NCBI GenBank assembly: GCA_025350465.1
Contig: JANXXU010000013.1
Coordinates: 1-64,000, forward strand
DNA from: Alphaproteobacteria bacterium
Lineage (GTDB): Bacteria; Pseudomonadota; Alphaproteobacteria; Micropepsales; Micropepsaceae
DNA length: 64,000 nucleotides
Direction: 5' to 3'
In this document: piece by piece, positions 25,973-35,329 of the stretch
Position numbering within the stretch: position 1 is the first letter of the stretch
How the letters are laid out: every line of letters starts with the position of its first letter
The notes under the pieces: model-generated
Databases searched by the model: none
Told to the model about the DNA's origin: nothing
What the model saw: only the letters and a program-made list of their open reading frames with translations
Position numbers and translations under genes: made by a program

Positions 25973-26616
25973 CAACGCCCCACTTCAGCGACGACGACTT
26001 GCGGGCCCGGTTGAAGACGTGCCTGTTGCTGCCGCCGGCCGGGGCCATGCGGAAGCGGGGCGATTTCGACCTCAACCCGGCGTGGCACGAAGCCTTGGAT
26101 GCGGAGCGCAAGCTGAGGCCCGCGGCGGTGCTCGTGGCGATCATTGAGCGTGCGGCGGGCTTGCGCGTGTTGTTTACGCGCCGCGCGGATCATCTGTCGG
26201 CGCATCCCGGCCAAGTCAGTTTTCCGGGCGGGCGGGCACACGAGGGCGACATTGACGCTGTTGCAACGGCCTTGCGCGAGACCGAGGAGGAAGTCGGCTT
26301 GAACCGCGAGTTCGTGCGCGTGGCCGGCGCGCTCGATCCTTACGAAACCGGAACCGGATTTTCGATCAAGCCGATCGTCGGCTTTGTGCGGGAGGGATTC
26401 GTGCTAAGCCCCGACGCGTCGGAGGTCGCCGAGATCTTCGAAGTGCCGTTGCACTTCTTGATGGACCCGACAAATCACGAGCGACACATGCGCGTCTGGC
26501 AAGGTCGAGAGCGGCACTTCTACGCGATGAATTTCGACGGACATTATATCTGGGGCGCCACGGCCGGTATGTTGATCAACCTCTATGAACGCTTGCAGTG
26601 CGACGTCGCGTCATGA
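25969..26616 (+). CDS. NUDIX hydrolase, CoA pyrophosphatase type
   Basis: This 215-residue protein contains the CoA-type motif FTRRADHLSAHPGQVSFPGG (about 69-88) running into a full Nudix box, GGRAHEGDIDAVATALRETE and EEVGL (87-111). The upstream HLSxHPGQVxFPGG form distinguishes coenzyme A pyrophosphatases (NudL-like) from other NUDIX enzymes. It should cleave CoA, or oxidised or acyl CoA, to phosphopantetheine and ADP. It is joined by 4-base overlaps to DUF1285 upstream and the CCA enzyme downstream. Confidence 0.92.
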   Translation: MTTPHFSDDDLRARLKTCLLLPPAGAMRKRGDFDLNPAWHEALDAERKLRPAAVLVAIIERAAGLRVLFTRRADHLSAHPGQVSFPGGRAHEGDIDAVATALRETEEEVGLNREFVRVAGALDPYETGTGFSIKPIVGFVREGFVLSPDASEVAEIFEVPLHFLMDPTNHERHMRVWQGRERHFYAMNFDGHYIWGATAGMLINLYERLQCDVAS

Positions 26617-27854
26617 GCGAGAGCGTGAAACTCACAAATCAGCAGTGGCTGACGGCGCCTGAAACGCGCAGCGTGCTTGCGGCAATCGTCGGGCGAGACG
26701 GCAAGGCGCGCTTTGTCGGCGGCTGCGTGCGCAACGCCTTGCTGGGGGTCGCCGTGGCCGACGTCGATATCGCGACGCCATTGTTGCCCGACGAAGTGAT
26801 GCGCCGCCTTGAAGCGGCGGGAATTCGCTCAATCGGCACGGGCCTCGATCATGGAACGGTCACCGCGGTGACCAACAAGCGCGCCTTCGAGATCACGACG
26901 TTGCGGCGCGACGTTGCGACCGACGGTCGGCGTGCAACCGTCGCCTACACGGATAATTGGGCGGAGGACGCTTCGCGGCGCGACTTCACGATGAATGCGC
27001 TTTATGCGGATGCCGAAGGCGTTGTCTACGATCCGGTCGGAGGCTTGGTTGATCTGAAGGCGGGTCGCGTCCGTTTCATCGGCGACGCGGCAACGCGGAT
27101 CAAAGAAGATTATTTGCGTATCCTGCGCTTGTTTCGCATCCACGCCTGGTATGGCAAAGGCGACATCGATGCGGTCGCACTGCATGCTTGCGCGGCGGCG
27201 CGCGATCACATCAAGAGCCTGTCGGGCGAGCGCATTCAAAAGGAGATGCTGCGCCTGCTTGAAGCGGAGAACCCGATGGCGGTTCTGCGGGCCATGGCCG
27301 CATCGACAATTCTGAGCGAGGCATTGCCCGGCGACCTCAACTTCGATCGGCTCCAACGTTTATGCGACGTCGATATCAACAATTTCTTCGAGGCAGACGC
27401 GATCTTGCGCCTCGCGGCATTGGTGACAAGCGACGAACGGGCGGCAGCGATCGCGACGCGGTGGCGGCTGTCGAACGACGACCGCGATCGGCTGCGCGTG
27501 TTGGCATCGAGCACGGTGAAGATCGTGTCGTATATGTCCGTTCCGGAATTGCAACGCGCGCTCTATCGCCAAGGGCAACGACGCATTCGAGATCTGGTGC
27601 GGCTGCGCTGGGCCGAAGACACCAAGCCCTCCAACGCCGTGCAATGGCGCGCGGAGCTCGCGATCGTCGACAGTTGGACGCGGCCGGTGTTTCCGCTGAC
27701 GGGACGCGACGTGATGGGTGCTGGGGTCCCGGAGGGCCCGCTCGTCGGACGTGTGATGAACGAAGTCGAAGAGTGGTGGATCGACAGCAATTTCACCGAC
27801 GATCCGTTTTCCATCGCCGAACGCCTCAAAGCCGTCGCGCAGGGGCTGGCGTAA
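26613..27854 (+). CDS. cca: CCA-adding tRNA nucleotidyltransferase
   Basis: This 413-residue protein is a class II nucleotidyltransferase of the Cca/PcnB family. The head domain has FVGGCVRNALLGV followed by DVD, with catalytic carboxylates D50 and D52. The neck carries the RRDFTMNALYAD motif, and the body has EDYLRILRLFRIHAWYG and the base-recognition EERIQ-type helix (SGERIQKEML). It adds or repairs the CCA end of tRNAs. A poly(A) polymerase is possible on motif alone, but the alphaproteobacterial context favours CCA addition. The start at 26613 overlaps the NUDIX stop as ATGA. Confidence 0.93.
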   Translation: MSESVKLTNQQWLTAPETRSVLAAIVGRDGKARFVGGCVRNALLGVAVADVDIATPLLPDEVMRRLEAAGIRSIGTGLDHGTVTAVTNKRAFEITTLRRDVATDGRRATVAYTDNWAEDASRRDFTMNALYADAEGVVYDPVGGLVDLKAGRVRFIGDAATRIKEDYLRILRLFRIHAWYGKGDIDAVALHACAAARDHIKSLSGERIQKEMLRLLEAENPMAVLRAMAASTILSEALPGDLNFDRLQRLCDVDINNFFEADAILRLAALVTSDERAAAIATRWRLSNDDRDRLRVLASSTVKIVSYMSVPELQRALYRQGQRRIRDLVRLRWAEDTKPSNAVQWRAELAIVDSWTRPVFPLTGRDVMGAGVPEGPLVGRVMNEVEEWWIDSNFTDDPFSIAERLKAVAQGLA

Positions 27855-27857
27855 GAG

Positions 27858-28715
27858 ATGGCGCAGATCAACTTCATCGACGAAATCAGTCTGCCCGGTT
27901 CGCCGGAGCGCATGAACGAGGACGCTCTGGGAGCAACCGGCACGATTGCCTTTGTGCTGGACGGCGTGACGGGTCTTGCCGACGCGCCGTTGCTTGCCGG
28001 CAAAAGTGATGCCGCATGGGTTTCGGCTGCTGCGCGCGATCTGCTTCTGCAATACGGACCGGGGCGGGCAGGGGACCTGCGTGGGCTCATTAGAATCGTG
28101 GCTGAGGGAATTGTCGAGCGCTTCGAGCGCGAGCGGGTGCGCGTGCCCGCCGAGCGCTACGAGATGCCATGGACGACGCTCAGCATGATCGGGATCACGC
28201 CCGGCGTTCTTCACATCGCATATCTCGGAGACAGCCGGGTGATCGTGGAGACGGCCGACGGGGAGATTCACAACTTCGGGACCAACCCGACACGAACGGT
28301 GTTCGAGCAGAGATTGTCTGCAAAAGTCGTGGCCAAAGAGTTGGGGCTTGGGATCGACGCCATTCGCGCGACGGTGCTGCCGGAGCTGCGGCGCGCCAGG
28401 AACACCGTCAATACGGCGGGCGGGTTCTGGCTGCTCGGCGCCGATCCGGAAGCCGCGGCGCATGCCGGTGTTACGTCGCTGGCCTTGTCGGGACCGGCAA
28501 CAGTGCTGCTGGCGACCGATGGCTTTTATGCGCTGAAAGAAGATTACAGCGCGTTCGACGATCGCGATCTTGTCGCTACGAGCCAAACTTTGGGGCTGGT
28601 GGAAATGGGCGCACAGGTGCGCCGCATCGAAGAGGCTGATCCCATCGGACAACGCTTTCCGCGCATGAAGAAGAGCGACGATGCAACCGCGCTGTTGGTG
28701 CGCGTTTCGCCTTAG
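27858..28715 (+). CDS. PP2C-type protein phosphatase family protein
   Basis: This 285-residue protein shows PP2C (PPM) metal-site motifs in order: RMNEDA (D22), FVLDGVTG (D35), YLGDSRV, LLATDGFYAL and KSDDATALLV. It lacks a membrane anchor and any extra domain, so it is a soluble phosphatase, probably acting on serine or threonine. It begins 3 bases after the cca stop and is likely in the same transcript. No partner kinase is nearby. The spacing between motifs is a little longer than in RsbU/PstP-type enzymes. Confidence 0.85.
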   Translation: MAQINFIDEISLPGSPERMNEDALGATGTIAFVLDGVTGLADAPLLAGKSDAAWVSAAARDLLLQYGPGRAGDLRGLIRIVAEGIVERFERERVRVPAERYEMPWTTLSMIGITPGVLHIAYLGDSRVIVETADGEIHNFGTNPTRTVFEQRLSAKVVAKELGLGIDAIRATVLPELRRARNTVNTAGGFWLLGADPEAAAHAGVTSLALSGPATVLLATDGFYALKEDYSAFDDRDLVATSQTLGLVEMGAQVRRIEEADPIGQRFPRMKKSDDATALLVRVSP

Positions 28716-28815
28716 AGCGAAATCGTTTCAAACCGAATCGATCTCGCTCCAGGTTTTCTTATTTGAGCGTGATCTTTTCCGAAAACCGGTTTCCACTTTT
28801 CGGGATCACGCTCTA
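28714..28815. repeat. Double palindromic repeat of the rhizobial type
   Basis: Two hairpin units lie side by side. The first pairs AGAGCGA near 28714 with TCGCTC near 28744. The second runs from GAGCGTGATC to GATCACGCTC with the core TTTTCCGAAAACCGGTTTCC. The second unit is a dispersed repeat well known in rhizobial genomes. It fills nearly all the space between the phosphatase gene and the convergent secreted protein gene, and it supplies that gene's TAG stop. It may serve as a bidirectional terminator. Confidence 0.8.
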
Positions 28816-29376
28816 ATGCGATCTGGCGCGGGTCAACGAGCCTTTTGCCGTGCGGACGAACTTGCCGTCTTTGACGTTGGTGAATTCGAGCTTCATCGCG
28901 CTGCCGCTGACGGTTCGGCGGTATGTTTGATACTCGGGCTTGCCGTCTTGGCTGATGGTGAAACTCGACACGGTTAGCCCATGCCCATCAAGGCGCGCCC
29001 AGTAGATGACGCCGCCGGTGTAAGGGTCGGCGTCGGCCTTGGCCCGCCATTGATTTTCTTGGATGGCAGGCACGAACTCGATCGTCGTCGACTTCAGAAC
29101 CTCCAACGGCGCCTTCGGGTCGCCCTTCTGACGCTGCAAGGTCGACCAGCTCAACGTGAAGCCGCTCAAATTTGTCGGCGTGACCGTAAGCGCGATGTCG
29201 CGCTTGGTGCTCGGAAAATCTTCGTCGGTCTCGCTCAACGCAGTCGCGGTGCCGTGCCAATCGCCATAGTAGGCCTTAATGTCGGGAAGGGCCGGCGCCG
29301 CATTCGCGTGCGTGACCATCGCGAGGGTAAACATCGCGACCGCGGCGATCGGCGCCAATCGATTGAAGTATCTCAT
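28813..29376 (-). CDS. Secreted protein of unknown function
   Basis: This 187-residue protein has a signal peptide covering about residues 1-26, ending in THANAA. The mature part begins with LPDIKAYYGDWHGTATALSE, a GxWxG-like start seen in lipocalin-like and other small beta-barrel secreted proteins. A GGVIYWARLDGHGLTVSSF stretch follows later. No cysteines stand out. The TAG stop lies inside the palindromic repeat. Function is unknown. Confidence 0.75.
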   Translation of the reverse strand: MRYFNRLAPIAAVAMFTLAMVTHANAAPALPDIKAYYGDWHGTATALSETDEDFPSTKRDIALTVTPTNLSGFTLSWSTLQRQKGDPKAPLEVLKSTTIEFVPAIQENQWRAKADADPYTGGVIYWARLDGHGLTVSSFTISQDGKPEYQTYRRTVSGSAMKLEFTNVKDGKFVRTAKGSLTRARSH

Positions 29377-29440
29377 AGCCGGCGCTCCGCAAGTTCAAGG
29401 GTCAAGCAGACACAAGCGATAGCCGTGCGGGCCGGCAGCT

Positions 29441-30301
29441 TCAAGGCCAACGCGCCTCGGGCGGAAGCGACATGAGGATCGCTTCGGTGTTGCCGCCAGT
29501 TTTCAGGCCGAATTGCGTGCCGCGATCGTAGAGCAGATTGAATTCGGCATAGCGGCCGCGGCGCACCAGCTGATGCTGCCGTTCGGCTTCGGTCCACGGG
29601 TGGTTCATGTGGCGGCGAACGATTCGCGGATAGACGTCGAGAAAGGCCAAGCCCACCTCGCGGGTGAAGGCGAAGTCGGCCTCCCAATCGCCCGAGTCGA
29701 GATAGTCGAAAAAGATGCCGCCGGCGCCGCGGGGCTCGTTGCGATGCGGCAAGAAGAAGTACTCGTCGCACCATGCCTTGAAGCGGGGATAGTAGGTCGG
29801 GTCGTGCCGCTCGCAGGCCGCCCGCAGGCTTGCGTGGAAGTCACCGGCATCTGGCTCGTTGGGAAACATGGGGGTCAAGTCGGCGCCGCCGCCGAACCAG
29901 GCCTTGCTGGTCACGATGTGTCGCGTGTTCATATGAACGGCTGGGACATGCGGGCTCTGCATGTGAGCGACGAGCGAGACACCGGCCGCCCAAAAACGCG
30001 GGTCCTCGGCTGCGCCGGGGATGCTTTGGGCGAAATCTTTGGAAAGATCGCCATGGACGGTCGAGATGTTGACGCCGACCTTTTCGAAGACACGTCCCCG
30101 CATGACCGACATCGTCCCGCCGCCAGCTTCCTCGCCCGGCCTCGCCCAAGACTTGCGCTCAAAGCGCCCGGGTTCGCGATTCTCGAATTGGCCGCGATGT
30201 TCGTCCTCGATGCGCTCGAATTCCGCGCAGATTCGATCGCGCAGCCCCTCAAACCATAAGGCGGCACGGCGTTTGCGCTCGGCGATCGGGTCGGTCTTCA
30301 T
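29441..30301 (-). CDS. hemF: Oxygen-dependent coproporphyrinogen III oxidase
   Basis: This 286-residue enzyme decarboxylates two propionate side chains of coproporphyrinogen III to give protoporphyrinogen IX, using O2. The family signatures are visible: [30 protein letters not shown] in part ([15 protein letters not shown]), [20 protein letters not shown], and near the end [16 protein letters not shown]. The start at 30301 has GGAG about 7 bases upstream and overlaps the trmL stop as ATGA. The gene serves aerobic haem synthesis. An oxygen-independent hemN is not in the window. Confidence 0.96.
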   Translation of the reverse strand: MKTDPIAERKRRAALWFEGLRDRICAEFERIEDEHRGQFENREPGRFERKSWARPGEEAGGGTMSVMRGRVFEKVGVNISTVHGDLSKDFAQSIPGAAEDPRFWAAGVSLVAHMQSPHVPAVHMNTRHIVTSKAWFGGGADLTPMFPNEPDAGDFHASLRAACERHDPTYYPRFKAWCDEYFFLPHRNEPRGAGGIFFDYLDSGDWEADFAFTREVGLAFLDVYPRIVRRHMNHPWTEAERQHQLVRRGRYAEFNLLYDRGTQFGLKTGGNTEAILMSLPPEARWP

Positions 30302-30765
30302 CCGTGCGCTCCCCCAACCTTTGGAAATCCATGCGTCTGGCGCAGGCCCTCTCCTAAGACCATGCCGGCCGTCACCGCAACATTGAGCGAGCGCATGCCG
30401 GGCTGCATAGGAATCGTCAGGCTTACGTCGGCGTGGGCTGCGACTTCGGCTGGGACGCCGGCCGATTCGCGCCCCAATAGGATCGTGTCCTCTTCTTTGA
30501 ACGCGAAGCCGGTATAGGGGCGATCTGTCTTCGTCGTCATCAGCACGATCCGACCGGGCGTCGACGCCACGAACGCCGGCCACGATTCGTGGCGTATGAA
30601 GCTCGCATGTTGCAGGTAGTCGAGGGCTGCGCGCTTCAAGGTCGCATCTCCAAACGGAAAGCCGCAGGGCTCAATGATATCGACGCCGACACCGACGCAC
30701 GCGGCGAGGCGCAGAATCGTTCCGACGTTCTGTGCGATATCAGGTTGATAGAGGGCAAGGCGCAT
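30298..30765 (-). CDS. trmL: tRNA (cytidine(34)-2'-O)-methyltransferase
   Basis: This 155-residue protein is a minimal SPOUT methyltransferase. It starts [20 protein letters not shown], and the knotted SAM site is built from [31 protein letters not shown] in part ([13 protein letters not shown]), both diagnostic of TrmL/YibK. It methylates the wobble ribose of tRNA-Leu species. It overlaps hemF by 4 bases and is divergent from the petABC operon. Confidence 0.95.
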   Translation of the reverse strand: MRLALYQPDIAQNVGTILRLAACVGVGVDIIEPCGFPFGDATLKRAALDYLQHASFIRHESWPAFVASTPGRIVLMTTKTDRPYTGFAFKEEDTILLGRESAGVPAEVAAHADVSLTIPMQPGMRSLNVAVTAGMVLGEGLRQTHGFPKVGGAHG

Positions 30766-30786
30766 CGATACGACTCAAACAGAGTG

Positions 30787-30829
30787 ACCGGGCGCGTGCC
30801 CGGTTCAATTTATGCGGCATCGTGCCGCA
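30787..30829. promoter_or_regulatory. Two adjacent perfect hairpins in the petA leader region
   Basis: ACCGGGC / GCCCGGT (30787-30793 and 30798-30804) and TGCGGCA / TGCCGCA (30813-30819 and 30823-30829) form two 7 bp perfect stems with loops of 4 and 3 bases. They lie in the divergent region between trmL and petA, about 130 bases before the petA start. They could be operator dyads or structures of a long leader. No T run follows. Confidence 0.4.
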
Positions 30830-30959
30830 CGACCCCCAAGGTTCGACTCTCTATTTTGTCGCGCGAAATCAAGGCCTTCCGGCTGCGTCGCCACACCTCG
30901 TGGAGTTGCGGCTCTCACGCACTTAAGTGATCACAATCAGGCGCAAGAAGGGGCTCATC

Positions 30960-31484
30960 TTGGCGCACTCGACGGACGACGCCAGCGTAACGCGGCGCGA
31001 TTTTATCTACGTTGCATCGGGCACGATGGCGGCCCTCGGCGCGGCAGCAGCCGTGTGGCCGTTGATCGACCAAATGAATCCCTCGGCCGACACGTTGGCG
31101 CTGAAGGAGATCGAGGTCGATCTTGCCTCGATCGTGCCGGGCCAGCAGATCACCGTCGAATGGCGAAAGAAGCCGGTGTTCATCCGGCGGCGGACGCCCG
31201 ACGAGATCAAGCAAGCCGAAGAGACGCCGCTCGACGAGCTGAAGGATCCCCAAGCGGACAGTGCGCGCGTCCAAAAGCCCGAGTGGCTGATCGTCGTCGC
31301 CATTTGCACGCATCTGGGCTGCATTCCGAGCAAAGACATGAAGGGCGAATACGGCGGTTGGCTCTGCCCGTGCCATGGCTCGCAATACGACACCTCGGGG
31401 CGCATTCGTAAGGGACCCGCACCAAACAATCTGGCGGTGCCGGCCTACAAATTCCTGAGCGATACCAAAGTTCAAATCGGCTGA
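30960..31484 (+). CDS. petA: Ubiquinol-cytochrome c reductase, Rieske iron-sulfur subunit
   Basis: This protein of 174 residues carries the 2Fe-2S cluster of the bc1 complex. Cluster ligands are in CTHLGC (C116, H118) and CPCHGS (C136, H139), with C121 and C138 as the disulfide. A twin-arginine motif ([11 protein letters not shown], from residue 11) and one membrane helix fit Tat-dependent Rieske proteins. The TTG at 30960 is preferred because AAGAAGGGG lies 6 bases upstream and the resulting N-terminus ([15 protein letters not shown]) has normal length. A GTG at 30927 would add 11 residues. It heads petA-petB-petC. Confidence 0.95.
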   Translation: MAHSTDDASVTRRDFIYVASGTMAALGAAAAVWPLIDQMNPSADTLALKEIEVDLASIVPGQQITVEWRKKPVFIRRRTPDEIKQAEETPLDELKDPQADSARVQKPEWLIVVAICTHLGCIPSKDMKGEYGGWLCPCHGSQYDTSGRIRKGPAPNNLAVPAYKFLSDTKVQIG

Positions 31485-31501
31485 ACGGAGCCTCCACGCC
31501 C

Positions 31502-32899
31502 ATGCATGGCGAATATCGTTACGAGCCGAAGAACGGGTTCATGAAGTGGCTGGACAGCCGGCTACCGATCATGCGCCTGCTCGACGAGTCGGTGCTGCAA
31601 TTTCCGACGCCCAAGAACTTGAACTACTGGTTCACGTTCGGCGGCATTTTGACGTTCATGCTGGCCGTGCAGATCGTCACGGGCATCGTTCTGGCAATGC
31701 ACTACGTGCCGCAGGAGACGATGGCCTTCGACAGCGTCGAGCACATCATGCGCGATGTGAACTACGGGTGGCTGCTGCGCTATGCGCATTCGAATGGCGC
31801 GTCGATGTTCTTCGTCGCCGTCTATGTCCACATCTTCCGCGGCCTCTATTACGGATCCTATAAGGCGCCGCGCGAGGTGCTGTGGATTTTGGGCGTGATC
31901 ATCTATCTTCTGATGATGGCCACGGGCTTCCTCGGCTACACATTGCCGTGGGGCCAGATGTCGTTCTGGGGCGCAACCGTCATCACCAATTTCTTCAGCG
32001 CGATACCCGTCGTCGGCGACGCGGTCACGCAATGGCTGTGGGGTTCGTTTGCCGTCGACAACTCGACGCTGCAGCGGTTCTTCAGCCTGCACTACCTCTT
32101 GCCGTTCGTCATTGCCGGCGTGGTGGTGCTGCACATCTGGGCGTTGCACGTTCCCGGCAACAACAATCCGCTCGGCATCGACGTGAAGGGTCCACAAGAC
32201 ACGGTGCCCTTCCATCCGTATTACACCGTGAAAGACGGCTTCGCGCTCGCGGTGTTCGTGTTGTTCTTCGCGGCTTTGGTCTTCTTCGCGCCAAACCTCT
32301 TGGGCAATCCCGACAACTTCGTTCCAGCCAATCGGTTGGTGACGCCGATGCACATCGTGCCCGAATGGTACTATTTGCCGTTCTACGCGATCTTGCGTTC
32401 GGTCCCGAGCAAACTTCTCGGCGTGATTTTGCTCTTCGGCGGGATTCTGGTGTGGGCGTTCCTGCCATGGCTCGATACCTCTTATGTTCGCTCGGCGCGA
32501 TTTAGACCCATCTTCCGCCAGTTGTTCTGGGTCTTCGGCGTCGTCTGTATCGGCCTTGGCTGGTGCGGCGCGCAGACGCCCGATCACGTGATCGTCGATC
32601 TCGGTCCCAACATGACGGCGATCAACGCGGCGGTCGATCACGCGACAAAGGCGGGGAAAACGCCCGAGGAGATCGCGGCAGTGCAGAAGAGCGCGGAGGC
32701 CAGCGAGCGCGTGACGTTTGCGGTCGTCGACCTCAGCCGTATTCTGACGATCGCCTATTTCGCATTTTTCTTCCCGGGCTTGTTCTTGCTCGGCTGGGTC
32801 GAGACGCCACTGCCGTTGCCGGAGAGCATTTCCAAGGCGGTTCTTGGCACGCGCGGCGGCGCGGCGTCGGGCGGACGTCCGCTCGAGCAGCGCGGTTGA
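31502..32899 (+). CDS. petB: Cytochrome b of the bc1 complex
   Basis: This 465-residue polytopic protein is cytochrome b. The haem histidines lie in [20 protein letters not shown] and in the second set around [20 protein letters not shown]. The Qo-site motif PEWY appears in [16 protein letters not shown]. It is a separate gene, not fused to cytochrome c1 as in Bradyrhizobium-type fbcH. An insert of about 60 residues near the C-terminus ([12 protein letters not shown] through EASERVTF) is longer than in the shortest family members. It starts 17 bases after petA. Confidence 0.97.
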   Translation: MHGEYRYEPKNGFMKWLDSRLPIMRLLDESVLQFPTPKNLNYWFTFGGILTFMLAVQIVTGIVLAMHYVPQETMAFDSVEHIMRDVNYGWLLRYAHSNGASMFFVAVYVHIFRGLYYGSYKAPREVLWILGVIIYLLMMATGFLGYTLPWGQMSFWGATVITNFFSAIPVVGDAVTQWLWGSFAVDNSTLQRFFSLHYLLPFVIAGVVVLHIWALHVPGNNNPLGIDVKGPQDTVPFHPYYTVKDGFALAVFVLFFAALVFFAPNLLGNPDNFVPANRLVTPMHIVPEWYYLPFYAILRSVPSKLLGVILLFGGILVWAFLPWLDTSYVRSARFRPIFRQLFWVFGVVCIGLGWCGAQTPDHVIVDLGPNMTAINAAVDHATKAGKTPEEIAAVQKSAEASERVTFAVVDLSRILTIAYFAFFFPGLFLLGWVETPLPLPESISKAVLGTRGGAASGGRPLEQRG

Positions 32900-32910
32900 G
32901 GGGGATGAGG

Positions 32911-33684
32911 ATGAGACGCATCTCGTTGGCCGCGGTCGGCTTATTGTTGGGAATCACGGTGGCGTTTGCCGACGGCCAGAAAGAGCCCGAGCCGCAAACT
33001 TGGTCATGGAACGGGGTCTTCGGGCACTTCGATCCGGTTCAGCTGCAGCGCGGCTATCAGGTCTACAAAGAGGTGTGCAGCGCCTGTCACAGCATGCGTT
33101 TGATGGCATTCCGCAACCTCGGTGATCCCGGCGGTCCCGGGTTCAGCGAGGCGCAGGTCAAGGCGCTCGCCGCAACCGTGCAAGTGGCCGATCTCGACGA
33201 CAAGGGTGAGCCGACGACGCGCCCCGGAATAGCTGCGGATCGCTTTCCATCGCCGTTTCCGAACGAGAAGGCGGCGCGTGCCGCCAATGGCGGTGCGTTG
33301 CCGCCCGATCTCACCGTCATCACTGAGGCGCGCGAAGGCGGGGCCGACTATGTCCACGCGCTGCTGCTCGGCTACAGCGATCCGCCGGCCGACATGAAGG
33401 GCAAGATGATGCCCGGCATGAACTACAACCCGTATTTCCTCAACGGGCAGATCGCGATGCCGGCGCCGCTGAGCACGGACGGCCAGGTGACCTATGCGGA
33501 GGGGCAGCCGGCGGCGACAAAGGCGCAGATGGCCAAGGATGTCGTCGCGTTCCTGTCGTGGGCGGCCGAGCCAAAGATGCAAGAGCGCAAGACGATGGGC
33601 ATCAAAGTGATCGCCTTTCTCTTCGTGCTCTCGCTGTTGCTCTATGCCGCCTACAAGCAATTGTGGCGCGACGTCGACCACTAA
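32911..33684 (+). CDS. petC: Cytochrome c1 of the bc1 complex
   Basis: This protein of 257 residues has a signal peptide (MRRISLAAVGLLLGITVAFA), a haem c site CSACH at 56-60, a methionine ligand region MPGMNYNPYF, and a C-terminal membrane anchor (VIAFLFVLSLLLYAAYKQLW). The start at 32911 is preferred over ATG 32905, because the GAGGGGG run ends 6 bases before 32911 but abuts 32905. The electron path is quinol to Rieske to c1 to soluble cytochrome c. It is the last gene of the operon; a palindromic repeat follows at 33766. Confidence 0.96.
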   Translation: MRRISLAAVGLLLGITVAFADGQKEPEPQTWSWNGVFGHFDPVQLQRGYQVYKEVCSACHSMRLMAFRNLGDPGGPGFSEAQVKALAATVQVADLDDKGEPTTRPGIAADRFPSPFPNEKAARAANGGALPPDLTVITEAREGGADYVHALLLGYSDPPADMKGKMMPGMNYNPYFLNGQIAMPAPLSTDGQVTYAEGQPAATKAQMAKDVVAFLSWAAEPKMQERKTMGIKVIAFLFVLSLLLYAAYKQLWRDVDH

Positions 33685-33765
33685 GTTCGGCGATCAATTT
33701 GATTGTGCGGCCGGCGTCCCTTGATGGAATGCTCCACGCGGCCTGCTGTGACAGCAACTTAGTGC

Positions 33766-33829
33766 CTGGGAGCGCGGGCAATTTGCCCGCTTAAGGAAAG
33801 AAGAGCGGGCGGGACGCCCGCGCTCCCAG
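33766..33829. repeat. Palindromic repeat after the pet operon
   Basis: CTGGGAGCGCGGGCAA...GCCCGC is followed by GCGGGC...GCCCGCGCTCCCAG. The outer arms CTGGGAGCGCGGGC and GCCCGCGCTCCCAG are exact complements over 14 bases, with an inner pair of GCCCGC / GCGGGC. The element lies between petC and the mtnP gene and could end the pet transcript. It looks like a dispersed repeat with no coding capacity. Confidence 0.75.
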
Positions 33830-33906
33830 ACAACGCACCCAAAAGCGATTGCGCCCCCGGCCGCAGGTGCTAAAAACGCCCGCGTTTCGTGACGAGGACT
33901 ACTGAA

Positions 33907-34782
33907 ATGTCGAACACCGTATTGGGCGTCATTGGCGGCAGCGGTGTCTATGGCATCGACGGCCTCGAGCACGCCGAATGGCGGCACATTCGCTCGCCGT
34001 GGGGCGAGCCGTCGGACGAATTCCTCTTCGGGCGGCTCGGTGGCGTCGACATGGTGTTCCTGCCGCGCCATGGGCGCGGCCACGTGCACTCGCCGACCAG
34101 CATCAATTATCGCGCCAATATCGATGGGCTGAAGCGAGCCGGCGTGACCGACGTCATTTCGGTCTCAGCCTGCGGTTCGTTTCGCGAGGAGCTGGCGCCG
34201 GGCACCTTCGTCATGGCCGATCAATTCATCGATCGCACGTTTGCGCGCGAGAAGTCGTTCTTCGGACCGGGGTTCGTCGCTCACGTCTCGCTGGCGCATC
34301 CGGTGTGTCCCAAGCTCAACGATGCATTGGCGACGGCGGCGAGCGAAGCCGGCATCAAATTCAAGAAGGGCGGTACCTATCTGGCGATGGAAGGTCCGCA
34401 GTTCTCGACGTTGGCGGAATCCAACCTCTATCGGTCGTGGGGCTGCGATGTGATCGGCATGACCGCGATGCCGGAAGCAAAGCTCGCGCGCGAGGCGGAG
34501 CTGCCTTATGCGATCGTCGCGATGGTGACGGATTACGATTGCTGGCATCCCGACCACGATCACGTGACGGTCGACCAGGTGGTGCGGGTGTTGATCGACA
34601 ACGCCGATCGTGCGCGCGCACTGTTGAAGAAGGTGGCGCCGAAGCTTGGACCGAGCCGCACGCCGTCGCCGCTCGACATCGAGCACACACTCGACACCGC
34701 GTTGATCACCGCGCCGGAGAAGCGCGACCCGGCGCTCTTTGCCAAACTCGATGCGGTCGCCGGCCGCGTGCTCAAGAAATAG
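33907..34782 (+). CDS. mtnP: 5'-methylthioadenosine phosphorylase
   Basis: This protein of 291 residues is a PNP/MTAP-family phosphorylase. The phosphate site motif is RHGRGHVHSPTSINYRANI in part (RHGRGHVHSP), and the purine pocket carries AMEGPQFSTLAES and VIGMTAMPEAKLAREAELP. These match the MTAP branch rather than purine nucleoside phosphorylase. It splits methylthioadenosine (from polyamine or other SAM reactions) into adenine and 5-methylthioribose 1-phosphate. Both products have a handling gene next door: apt and mtnA. The start at 33907 has GAGGA about 10 bases upstream. Confidence 0.94.
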   Translation: MSNTVLGVIGGSGVYGIDGLEHAEWRHIRSPWGEPSDEFLFGRLGGVDMVFLPRHGRGHVHSPTSINYRANIDGLKRAGVTDVISVSACGSFREELAPGTFVMADQFIDRTFAREKSFFGPGFVAHVSLAHPVCPKLNDALATAASEAGIKFKKGGTYLAMEGPQFSTLAESNLYRSWGCDVIGMTAMPEAKLAREAELPYAIVAMVTDYDCWHPDHDHVTVDQVVRVLIDNADRARALLKKVAPKLGPSRTPSPLDIEHTLDTALITAPEKRDPALFAKLDAVAGRVLKK

Positions 34783-34791
34783 GACGACTCC

Positions 34792-35319
34792 ATGGACATC
34801 AAATCGACGATCCGCACGATTCCGGATTATCCGAAGCCTGGAATCATGTTTCGCGACGTTACGACGCTGCTCGGCAACGCGCGGGCGTTTCGCACGACGG
34901 TCGATCTCTTGGTGCAACCCTATGCGGGCACGCGCATCGACAAGGTTGCCGGCATCGAGGCGCGCGGCTTCATCTTGGCCGGCGCGGTCGCGCATCAGCT
35001 TTCGGTCGGGTTCGTGCCGGTGCGCAAGAAGGGAAAGCTCCCATGGAAGACGATGGGCCAGCAATACGACCTTGAATACGGCACCGACACCGTCGAGATC
35101 CATTCCGACGCGGTGGCAAAGGGCGATAATGTGCTGATCGTCGACGATTTGATCGCGACGGGCGGCACGGCGGAGGCCGCGATCAAGTTGATCGAGCGCG
35201 CCGGCGGTAATGTCGTTGGCTGCAGCTTCATCATCGATCTGCCCGAGCTCGGCGGGCGCGCGCGGCTCGAGAAGCTCGGAAAGAAGGTGTTGTCGCTGGT
35301 GCATTTCGAGGGGCATTGA
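34792..35319 (+). CDS. apt: Adenine phosphoribosyltransferase
   Basis: This 175-residue protein converts adenine and PRPP to AMP. The PRPP-binding motif is [16 protein letters not shown], and the N-terminus ([20 protein letters not shown]) is diagnostic of Apt. The pairing with mtnP is logical, since mtnP releases adenine. It begins 9 bases after mtnP and is followed by mtnA 10 bases later. Confidence 0.97.
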   Translation: MDIKSTIRTIPDYPKPGIMFRDVTTLLGNARAFRTTVDLLVQPYAGTRIDKVAGIEARGFILAGAVAHQLSVGFVPVRKKGKLPWKTMGQQYDLEYGTDTVEIHSDAVAKGDNVLIVDDLIATGGTAEAAIKLIERAGGNVVGCSFIIDLPELGGRARLEKLGKKVLSLVHFEGH

Positions 35320-35329
35320 GCGGAGCGAA

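Noticed and set aside
31562..32641. Minus-strand frame of 359 residues opposite cytochrome b
   Set aside because: Shadow of petB; composition is highly charged and repetitive with no fold signature.
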